A stretch of 40,456 nucleotides of DNA from Bacteroidota bacterium. Its GTDB lineage: Bacteria; Bacteroidota; Bacteroidia; Chitinophagales; LD1. A model generated the notes under the pieces. That model worked only from the letters and a program-made list of their open reading frames with translations, ran no database searches and was not told the DNA's origin. Where the stretch lies: the NCBI GenBank assembly GCA_947478005.1, contig CANJVG010000016.1, positions 1 through 40,456 of the forward strand. Direction: 5' to 3'. A program made the position numbers and the translations under genes. This document shows, in pieces, positions 8,727 to 16,512 of the stretch (its first letter is position 1; each line of letters starts with the position of its first letter).

Positions 8727-10691
8727 TTAACGATAGCAGTAACGCTGCATTATTTCGTAGGATTCTAAAATCCCCAACTCGCCCGCTTTGCTGAGGTTAT
8801 AGGCTGCGGTGGTATTGTCACGCAGTATGATTTCGACCAGGCCCTGATTGAAATAGGCTTCAGCAAGTGTTGGCTCGAGAGTGATGGCCCTCGAAAAATC
8901 GGCTGTGGCACCAAAGAAATCGTTGGTCATAAATTTGACCGTGGCCCGATTATACCAGGCATAAGAAAAAGCAGAATCGAGTTGGATGGTTTTGGTGTAA
9001 TCGCGGTTTACCATGTCGAATGTTTGATTGAAACCCGAAAGAGATTGAGTGTCATCCGGTTGCAGGGCTTTAAACTTTAAAGTAGCTGTTTGTTTCGAGG
9101 AACCCAGCAGTTCGAGCAGATGCAGACGAGTGGTGGCGCGACTGAAATAGGCCATGCTGTTGGTGGAATCAATGGCAATTGTCTTTTCATAGTCGGCAAA
9201 GGCCTGATTATATTGCTGCAACGAACTGTAGATGATGGCGCGATTGAGATAAGAACCCGCATTGTCGGGATAGCGGTTAATGAGAGCATTTAATTGCTCC
9301 AGCCTGGTCTGTGCTTTCTTCAAATCAATCGTATCGAGAAGATGGCAACTGAGCATGTACAGTGTTTTGTTAGCCCCGGTGTAAAGGTGAATTTGCCGGT
9401 CAACAGCACGGTCGGTTACGATAGCAAAGGCGGGTTTCAGTTCTAGGTCATCGAAGTTATCCTGAATCTTTTCTTTGAAGGCAGTAGGTACAGCATGGTC
9501 ATCATCGAGCCTTATTAGTTCCATCAACCGCATCTTATCGAGATTGCGCAAACTATCGCTTTGGGCAAACTTTACCTGCTCTATCTTCTTGGCTTTGCTA
9601 AAATCGCTGTTGGCCCCTTTTATATCTCCCAGTTCGCGTTTTACCTGCGAGCGCAGGTCGTAGGCATTGGCTAAGTCGGGAAGTATTTCTATTGTTTTAT
9701 TGAAGTCTTTCAATGCTCCTTTGGCATCACCATTTTGCCATCGCAGGCTGGCGCGGTTGTAGTAGGCCAACAGGTAGTTTGGTTTTAGCAGAAGCACCCG
9801 GTCATAGTCGGTCATGGCGCCTTCGTTATTCTGCATATTGCTTTTTATGATGGCGCGGTTAAAATAAGCCGAGGCGCAGGTAGGTGCCAATTGAATCACC
9901 CGGTTTAAATCGGCCAGTGCACTGGCATGCAGCGAGTCGTTCATATACATGCCTGCGCGCTGCAACAGAATGGAAATATCGGTGGAATCTACAAGCAATG
10001 CCCGCTCAAAATCAAGTGAAGCTGAGTCGGCCTCATGCAATGCGTTCCAGGCCATGGCGCGCTGTACATAGGCCCGTGCATTGTCGGTAGTTCGGCCAAT
10101 GGCACGGGTGTAATCAATAATGGCTTTGCCGTAATTTCGAAGGCCAAAAGAGGCGGCTCCTCTTACCAAATAGAGGTTTTCATCTACAAACTTTAGCCGC
10201 ACAGCTGTGTTGCAATCTTCAATGGCCGCTTGATATTTGTGCAGCGATAGGTAAGTGATGGCTCGGTTGGAATATATTTTTACATCGGTACTATCGATAG
10301 CCAGCGCCCGGGTATAATCTTCCAATGCACCGGAGTAATCGAAAAGCTGCTCGCGAAGAACCCCGCGAAGGCAAAACAAATCGGAGAGGAAGGGATAGAG
10401 TGAAATAGCTTTGTCAGCATCTTCTTCGGCTCCGGCAAAATCGTGGAGTTCGTATTTAGCTATAGCACGAACCTGAAAACCTTCATACATTACCGGTTGC
10501 TGGCTGATGTACAGGTTTGCGTTTTCAATAGCCTGAGCATAATGCTCTTTGCTCAACTCGAACCGTGCGGCCTGCAGGTAGTCTATTCTGCGCTGCGCCT
10601 GCACCAACGAAAACACACCAATGCCAACGAGCAATAGCATCAGTTTTGGCAGAAGTCGGGTCAATGATTTGGTTACAGCGGCTTTGATCAT
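8727..10691 (-). CDS. Multi-TPR-repeat exported or membrane-anchored protein
   Basis: Many TPR units (e.g. AYYNRASLRWQNGDAKGALKDFNKTIEILPD). Hydrophobic N-terminus from MIKAAVTKSLTRLLPKLMLLLVGIGVFSLVQAQ. ORF extends to 10808, but the internal Met gives a better signal peptide. Confidence 0.85.
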   Translation of the reverse strand: MIKAAVTKSLTRLLPKLMLLLVGIGVFSLVQAQRRIDYLQAARFELSKEHYAQAIENANLYISQQPVMYEGFQVRAIAKYELHDFAGAEEDADKAISLYPFLSDLFCLRGVLREQLFDYSGALEDYTRALAIDSTDVKIYSNRAITYLSLHKYQAAIEDCNTAVRLKFVDENLYLVRGAASFGLRNYGKAIIDYTRAIGRTTDNARAYVQRAMAWNALHEADSASLDFERALLVDSTDISILLQRAGMYMNDSLHASALADLNRVIQLAPTCASAYFNRAIIKSNMQNNEGAMTDYDRVLLLKPNYLLAYYNRASLRWQNGDAKGALKDFNKTIEILPDLANAYDLRSQVKRELGDIKGANSDFSKAKKIEQVKFAQSDSLRNLDKMRLMELIRLDDDHAVPTAFKEKIQDNFDDLELKPAFAIVTDRAVDRQIHLYTGANKTLYMLSCHLLDTIDLKKAQTRLEQLNALINRYPDNAGSYLNRAIIYSSLQQYNQAFADYEKTIAIDSTNSMAYFSRATTRLHLLELLGSSKQTATLKFKALQPDDTQSLSGFNQTFDMVNRDYTKTIQLDSAFSYAWYNRATVKFMTNDFFGATADFSRAITLEPTLAEAYFNQGLVEIILRDNTTAAYNLSKAGELGILESYEIMQRYCYR

Positions 10692-10876
10692 TATTGAAAT
10701 GAAACGCGAAGGTTTACTTTTATTGTGAATAGGGGTGTTAAAAAACTGTCCGTCTCTCGTTTGCAGTTTTATCGTTTGTCGTTCTGCAGCCAAATACAGA
10801 CTCACCAACAGGCCATCGGCTGCTCAACGTAAAGGAAGGATAACTATCCAAAGACCATTATGCATCCAATCATCAA

Positions 10877-11875
10877 ATGCTTTCATTATCAAATCCAAAT
10901 GAAAAGGTCATCTTCGCGCCCCAAAATTCTGCTATGCTGCGTAAAATAACCGGTGCTCTTCTTCTGCTACTCATTGTTCTTCTCCTGGTAGTTGTATTTC
11001 GAAAGGATCTTACACTGCCCAAGGCGGAAGTGAAAGCAAAGTACAGTTTGCCCAATTCGCATTTTATTAATTGGAAAGGTGGCGAACTGCACTATACCGA
11101 AAGCGGTAATGACACCAATAGGACCGTATTGATGATTCACGGGTTTGGCGGCAGCAATCGCGATTTTTACATGCTCGATTCTTTGATAAATAAGCAATAC
11201 CATGTCATTCGGGTCGACCTGCCGGGCTTTGGACTATCCGACTTTCCGTTTGCCTATGGCCAAATAAGCTTTCATGATGCCTATGCCGAATACTTCAGCT
11301 TTTTGCTCGATACGCTGCATATCGATTCGTGTTATCTCATGGGCAATTCGTTGGGCGGCCTGATGTCGATTGAACTGATTTCGCAACATCCCGATAAGGT
11401 TAAGAAGCTGGTGCTGTTTAACAGTGCAGGATATAATCTGAAAGAAGTAATGAAAACCGCCAATGCCGACTTTTTTCGCCTGTGGCCGGTGAAACAGTTT
11501 GTGAAAAAAGGAGTGCCGGAGTTTATGACCGCCAAGGGCATAAGCCGTGTGGCCTATGCGCAAGAGCTGCTGACGCCCGAAAAAATTACCCGCGTAAATA
11601 GTTTCTGGAACCGTGAAGGTAACCTGCGCCACATTGTTGAAATGGCCAATGCCGGGGAGCCTTTTGACGAAAGCAAGATAGGTCGCATTGCCTGCCCTAC
11701 ATTGGTTGTATGGGGTAAGCAGGATCAAATTATCCATGTAGAATATGCCGAGCAATTCCATCACGATATTAAAGGCAGCGAGCTGCTTATTTACGATTCG
11801 TGCGGCCATGTGCCGATGATGGAAAAACCAACTGAGGTGCAGCAGGCGGTGTTGCAGTTTTTGGCCCGACCGTAG
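10877..11875 (+). CDS. Alpha/beta-hydrolase fold protein, membrane-anchored
   Basis: VLMIHGFGGSNRDFY, YLMGNSLGGLMSIEL (nucleophile elbow), CPTLVVWGKQDQIIH, SCGHVPMMEKP. TM near the N-terminus; start may be ATG 10934. Confidence 0.92.
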   Translation: MLSLSNPNEKVIFAPQNSAMLRKITGALLLLLIVLLLVVVFRKDLTLPKAEVKAKYSLPNSHFINWKGGELHYTESGNDTNRTVLMIHGFGGSNRDFYMLDSLINKQYHVIRVDLPGFGLSDFPFAYGQISFHDAYAEYFSFLLDTLHIDSCYLMGNSLGGLMSIELISQHPDKVKKLVLFNSAGYNLKEVMKTANADFFRLWPVKQFVKKGVPEFMTAKGISRVAYAQELLTPEKITRVNSFWNREGNLRHIVEMANAGEPFDESKIGRIACPTLVVWGKQDQIIHVEYAEQFHHDIKGSELLIYDSCGHVPMMEKPTEVQQAVLQFLARP

Positions 11876-12023
11876 TCTGATAGAAAGCAAGATGTACACG
11901 ATACGTATATTTCATTAGCTTGAAATGTACCTACTATTCATTTATCGTTTACTTTGCCTAAGGCAACGATTCGTGTGTTTCGCTCGTTTCCTTTGTTAAG
12001 AGCAACATCTACAATAACCCGCT

Positions 12024-12866
12024 ATGCACAAAATCTACTCAGGAATTACCCGAAATAGAATTGTTCTAATCCTCTTTGCCTGTTTGGCTTTGAACATGGC
12101 CGCCCCGCCTCCCCCATATATGTGGGCCAATACGGGTGCCCCGGGAGAAGAAACCTGCTACAGTTGCCATGTCGAATTTCCGCTGAACGACACGGGCGGG
12201 TTTTTGAAAATAAACACAATACCACCCCTGCACAACGGCCTATATGTGCCCGGGCAAACCTATCTGGTTACCGAAACATTTACCCGGCCCCCTCTTATTT
12301 CGTATACCTGCAGCACCGAAATAGTCGATAGCCTGGGCAATGATGCAGGGGTAAAGGCCATCAGCGATTCGTTGAATACCAGTTTGGTTTCAACTCCATC
12401 GGGGCGATTTTGTGTTTGGGCGCGTTATTATGATGTAGATACCAGCATCCAATGCAATTTTATCTGGACCGCTCCCGCAAGCGGCCCTGTGAGCATATAC
12501 GCTGCGGGGGTTACCCATAGTTTTCAGTTGGGGGGCAGCGGAGGCTATGTATATACCGACAGTCTGGTGAACCTGCAGCCCGATTACAGCAATAGTGTAG
12601 CCGAAACGGATAAAGCAACCGGATTTGAATTGTATCCTAACCCAACGGGTGCCGAAATGACTATCGGTTTTAAGGTGGCTAAGCCAACCGATTATGAGCT
12701 GATAGTGTACAGCACCGCTGGTCAAAAAATGATGCAACAGAATGGCCGAACCTCAACCGGTGATTACAAGCAGCAATTGACCCTTACCACACTGCCCAAA
12801 GGTGTTTATCTGGTCTGCTTACAGGTAGATAAGGCTAAGTTTAGCCGGAAGGTGGTGGTGGAGTAG
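12024..12866 (+). CDS. Secreted protein with choice-of-anchor V-like domain and T9SS C-terminal sorting domain
   Basis: GAPGEETCYSCHVEFPLNDTGG near the N-terminus. C-terminal FELYPNPTGAEMTIGF...GVYLVCLQVDKAKFSRKVVVE is a type A T9SS sorting signal. Confidence 0.85.
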   Translation: MHKIYSGITRNRIVLILFACLALNMAAPPPPYMWANTGAPGEETCYSCHVEFPLNDTGGFLKINTIPPLHNGLYVPGQTYLVTETFTRPPLISYTCSTEIVDSLGNDAGVKAISDSLNTSLVSTPSGRFCVWARYYDVDTSIQCNFIWTAPASGPVSIYAAGVTHSFQLGGSGGYVYTDSLVNLQPDYSNSVAETDKATGFELYPNPTGAEMTIGFKVAKPTDYELIVYSTAGQKMMQQNGRTSTGDYKQQLTLTTLPKGVYLVCLQVDKAKFSRKVVVE

Positions 12867-12980
12867 GGACCGTTTAGTGTCTCATTAATCGTTAAATAGC
12901 CATGGGAGAAGTTCGGATTTCGGGTTTCGGAATGCGGATTTTGCAGCCAAATGCAGAATACGGTTGAACGCAAAGGGTGT

Positions 12981-13040
12981 TAAGGTGTTAAAGTGTTAAG
13001 GTTGGGCTTTGCCCTTCACCTTCGCACTTTAACACTTTCG
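12981..13040. repeat. Imperfect long inverted repeat / stem-loop
   Basis: AAGGTGTTAAAGTGTTAAGG...GGGCtttGCCC...CCTTCGCACTTTAACACTTT: arms complementary at 16 of 20 positions by manual comparison. Confidence 0.7.
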
Positions 13041-13077
13041 CGCCTTCGCACCTTTTTTGTCTTTCACCTTCGCGCAT

Positions 13078-13716
13078 TTAATACTGTATCACAAAACTCA
13101 CCGCCAGGCTCCAGCCGCTTGTAACATTTTTAACCGTTGAACGGAAACGAAACACTATCCGCGCACCCGAGGTCAGTCCGCTCACGGTCGTGTTGGCCAC
13201 GTTTGTAACCGGCAGGTCGGTCCAGCTTACTCCGTTGTTGATGCTCATCTGCCATTGATAGGCCGCTTTGAGTGCTGCCGACTGCCCTACCAGTTTTACC
13301 ATACCTGGTGTAATCAACTGCTTCACCGCCAGGCTCGGCTTCACGCGCACCCCGTTTACTTTTATGTCCAGCCCCGATGAAGACGCAATAATCATCTGCT
13401 GCTCCGGGTCTGGCTCTACCCTTATCAATCCCTGCACATAGGCTACCCAGGTTTCCATATCATCGGTTACCAGCGTGCGGGCTGCGTTGCGCGTGGCCAC
13501 CCCGTTTTCGGCCCGCGTTTCTACCAATATCTGGGCAGCATCCATAGCCGAAATATGGCCGTTTACGGCCGAAACGGTAGGGCTGGGGGTTGCAAAAATG
13601 GTGGTGTAAGCTGCAATATCGGCCGACACATGGGTGGCTTTCATGCGGAAAGCGCCATAGCTGCGATATTTACTGATTCCAAATACGACTGTAATTTTTC
13701 TGTTTAAAGGAGCCAT
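13078..13716 (-). CDS. Small protein with FnIII-like C-terminal region
   Basis: 212-aa ORF. C-terminal 'AYQWQMSINNGVSWTDLPVTNVANTTVSGLTSGARIVFRFRSTVKNVTSGWS' resembles FnIII-type beta sandwich wording. No signal peptide. Confidence 0.75.
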   Translation of the reverse strand: MAPLNRKITVVFGISKYRSYGAFRMKATHVSADIAAYTTIFATPSPTVSAVNGHISAMDAAQILVETRAENGVATRNAARTLVTDDMETWVAYVQGLIRVEPDPEQQMIIASSSGLDIKVNGVRVKPSLAVKQLITPGMVKLVGQSAALKAAYQWQMSINNGVSWTDLPVTNVANTTVSGLTSGARIVFRFRSTVKNVTSGWSLAVSFVIQY

Positions 13717-13816
13717 TGTTTTATTTATTTAAAGGTTAAAAAATACATTGTAATGAAGCTCAAAGTCAACAGTTCGAAGCTTAGCAACCATTCGGAGTTC
13801 ATTTAAAGCGGCCCCA

Positions 13817-14110
13817 CAATCGCTTAATGAGCCGCCTCCATCATTCAGTGAAGCGCTTCAATGTCTTAGTGAGGTTCGTCACTCGATTAGTGAAGTCCTT
13901 CAATCGTATGGTGAGGTTCGTCATTCGATTAATGAGGTCCGTCAATCGTATGGTGTGGTTCGTCATTCGATTAGTGAAGTCCTTCAATCGTATGTCGAGG
14001 TTCGTCATTCGATTAGTGAAGTCCTTCAATCGTATGGTGTGGTTCGTCACTCGATTAGCGAGGTCCTTCAATCGTATGGCGAGGCTCGTCACTCGATTAG
14101 TGAGGTCCTT
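13817..14110. repeat. Tandem array B: 14 contiguous 21-bp units
   Basis: CAATCGTATGGTGAGGTTCGT / CATTCGATTAGTGAAGTCCTT and variants. Fourteen 21-bp units fill 294 bp exactly, with no spacers. Confidence 0.95.
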
Positions 14111-14446
14111 CACTTGCCCTTATTCTGCTGCTAAAACTTCAATGAACTTCGATGGTGCAAATCTACAGGCGGGCACAGCTCCGAACGAATTCTGAACCCT
14201 GTTTAAAACGCCCTAATAACCCCACGGCCCTGCCGAGCGATTTGGCATCGGTCGGGCAGGCTCTGACTGCCCTGTTTGCCTATGGCGCGGGGTCAAATAT
14301 TTTGGCCAGAATGTATTTGTAGAATCAAAAATATTTTGTACCGTTACATCACGTATTGGGGTTTTACGCCATTTGCGTGGCTAAAACAGGGGAAGGTGAT
14401 TTTCGAAACAAAGCACTTTTTTACGTATGGAACCACACAAAAAAAA

Positions 14447-14842
14447 ATGTATGACGAACGCAAAAAAAAGAAGCAGTCGCAAAAACAGGTTTACACCGCG
14501 CTGGGCTGGAAACAGCAAAACTACAGCAAAAAAGAACTGGGCCAGCGCAGGCTGAGCGAATACGAAGCCAGCCAACTGGCCCATTACCACGGCAAGCCCG
14601 AAGACTACTTTAAACACAACGGCCCTGCCGATGATGAACCCATAGCCGATGCCGGCACATCGCCTGCGGTGGCCGCAGCCCATATAACTAAGGAAGATTT
14701 AATCGCCTTTGGCGAGAAATTGGGCTCGGTGGTAGCCGAAAAAGTAATAGACACCCTGAAAAATACCTTGCTAAAAGAATTGAAAACCGAAACGCAGGAG
14801 AGAAAGAAACCGGAGAAGGAAAGGGGGAGGAAGAAGGGATAG
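14447..14842 (+). CDS. Small XRE/HTH-like DNA-binding-type protein
   Basis: MYDERKKKKQSQKQVYTALGWKQQNYSKKELGQRRLSEYEASQLAHYHGKPEDYF resembles a Cro/CI-type HTH. Basic C-terminal tail. ORF open from 14276; ATG 14447 preferred. Confidence 0.55.
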   Translation: MYDERKKKKQSQKQVYTALGWKQQNYSKKELGQRRLSEYEASQLAHYHGKPEDYFKHNGPADDEPIADAGTSPAVAAAHITKEDLIAFGEKLGSVVAEKVIDTLKNTLLKELKTETQERKKPEKERGRKKG

Positions 14843-14964
14843 GGTAAACCGGATGAATAAATTAGAAGGTGCTTCCCGTTGATATGAAAAAATTATATTT
14901 GGAGTTGTGTATATTTATTAGTTATGTATAATGCTAAAAGACCGCCCATCAAGAAACAAAGGAT

Positions 14965-15846
14965 ATGAGTGAAGCACAATATTTTAAAGGTTTTTGCGAC
15001 AAACTAGTTATTGGGACGGATAAACGGTCGACAATTTTAACACGATATAAGGCAATTACAACTAGACTAAACACTGACTTTTGGAATAGTCCAAGTGATA
15101 TACTATTTAGCAGATACGTAGGTTCGTATGGCAGAAATACATCAATAAAAAACGAAAGCGATATAGATATGATATTCGTTATTCCCGTGCATTTGAAAGC
15201 AACTTATGATAACTATACTTACAATGGACAGTCAGCTTTATTGCAAGCAGTAAGTAAATCAATACAAAAAACTTATAGCACATCAAAAGTAGGTGCGGAT
15301 GGGCAAGTTGTGTCTGTGACTTTTACAGATGGAGTGAATTTTGAAGTTGTGCCAGCTTTCGAGAATTCTGACAAATCATATACATTTCCAGATGCAAACA
15401 GTAGTGGCTCTTGGAGAAAAACAGACCCACATCCGGAGATAAATAAAATTAATGAAGAAGATCCGAAACTAAACTATAATTTAAAAAGTCTTTGTAAAAT
15501 GACAAGAGCTTGGAAAGGGTTTTGTTCCGTACCAATGGGCGGACTTCTTATCGACACATTAGCGTATAATTTCTTAAAAAGTTGGGCTCATAGAAATGAA
15601 AGCTATTTCTATTATGACTTAATGGCAAGAGACTTTTTTGAATTTCTTAAAAACCAAAATGAAGCACAAGCTTATTGGTATGCCTTGGGTAGTAATCAAC
15701 TAATTTATAGAAAAGGAAATTTTGAATATAAAGCTAAGTTAGCCTACAATAAAGCAGTTGAAGCCATACTGCTTCAAAAAGATAATAAGGAGTGGAGTGC
15801 AAAACAAAAATGGAGAGAAATATATGGATACGAATTCCCATCATAA
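14965..15846 (+). CDS. SMODS/CD-NTase-like nucleotidyltransferase (predicted second-messenger synthase)
   Basis: Pol-beta NTase core VGSYGRNTSIKNESDIDMIFVIP, then VSVTFTDGVNFEVVPAFEN and SGSWRKTDPHPEINKINEED, then a helical domain (LCKMTRAWKGFCSVPMGGLLIDTLAYNFL). Confidence 0.85.
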   Translation: MSEAQYFKGFCDKLVIGTDKRSTILTRYKAITTRLNTDFWNSPSDILFSRYVGSYGRNTSIKNESDIDMIFVIPVHLKATYDNYTYNGQSALLQAVSKSIQKTYSTSKVGADGQVVSVTFTDGVNFEVVPAFENSDKSYTFPDANSSGSWRKTDPHPEINKINEEDPKLNYNLKSLCKMTRAWKGFCSVPMGGLLIDTLAYNFLKSWAHRNESYFYYDLMARDFFEFLKNQNEAQAYWYALGSNQLIYRKGNFEYKAKLAYNKAVEAILLQKDNKEWSAKQKWREIYGYEFPS

Positions 15847-16393
15847 CGAATTTGAGCTATTAGAAGCTCAGCTGCGAGAAAACTATGGAAAAATAGTTTA
15901 CTCGCATAAAACTCAGGAAAAGTGTGCGGACATTTTAAATGAACGAAACAATTGCATTAAAAATATCCAAATTTTACTTTCTGGATTAATAACAACAGGA
16001 CTTTTAGTTCGTGTTTTCAAAGGTGAAGAATGGGCTTTAATTGTAAGTACAACTTTATCAGCAATTCAGTTCGCAATGGCAAGTTACCTAAAAGAGTATA
16101 ACTTGGGCGAGACTATTCAGAAACATTCTACTGCTGCATTGGAATTATTAGAAATTAGAGAAAAGTACTTGTCTTTGTTGACAGACCTTAAAGCAAAACT
16201 TATTAGTTTAGAGGATATAATTAAAAAAAGAGACGAATTACAGGACGAACTTTCAAAAACATACAAGGGATCACCAAGGACATTTAGTAAAGCGTATGCG
16301 AATGCCCAAAAAGCATTGAAAATTAATGAAGAATTGACATTTAGTGATGAAGAAATTGATAACTTTTTACCGACCCCATTAAGGAAGAAATAA
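15824..16393 (+). CDS. SLATT-like 2-TM effector protein (predicted)
   Basis: ATG 15824 lies inside the end of the NTase gene (23-bp overlap). Two adjacent hydrophobic helices (IQILLSGLITTGLLVRVF / WALIVSTTLSAIQFAMASYL) flanked by amphipathic helices, as in SMODS/SLOG-associating 2TM effectors. Confidence 0.8.
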   Translation: MDTNSHHNEFELLEAQLRENYGKIVYSHKTQEKCADILNERNNCIKNIQILLSGLITTGLLVRVFKGEEWALIVSTTLSAIQFAMASYLKEYNLGETIQKHSTAALELLEIREKYLSLLTDLKAKLISLEDIIKKRDELQDELSKTYKGSPRTFSKAYANAQKALKINEELTFSDEEIDNFLPTPLRKK

Positions 16394-16512
16394 GCAATAC
16401 ACATAACAGCACCTATAAGAAATTGGCGGTACAGTGCTCGCATAATCATTTGTAGTAAAAAAAACAGCTATTGTAAATCTGCAAAACATCCGGTGCATTA
16501 TTATAAGACAGT

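Noticed and set aside
11234-11899. 221-aa minus-strand ORF
   Set aside because: Antisense to the clear alpha/beta-hydrolase gene; no recognisable motif.
13827-14195. 122-aa (plus) and 90-aa (minus) ORFs over array B as proteins
   Set aside because: Same reason: a frame-preserving 21-bp repeat yields open frames on both strands with repetitive basic peptides.
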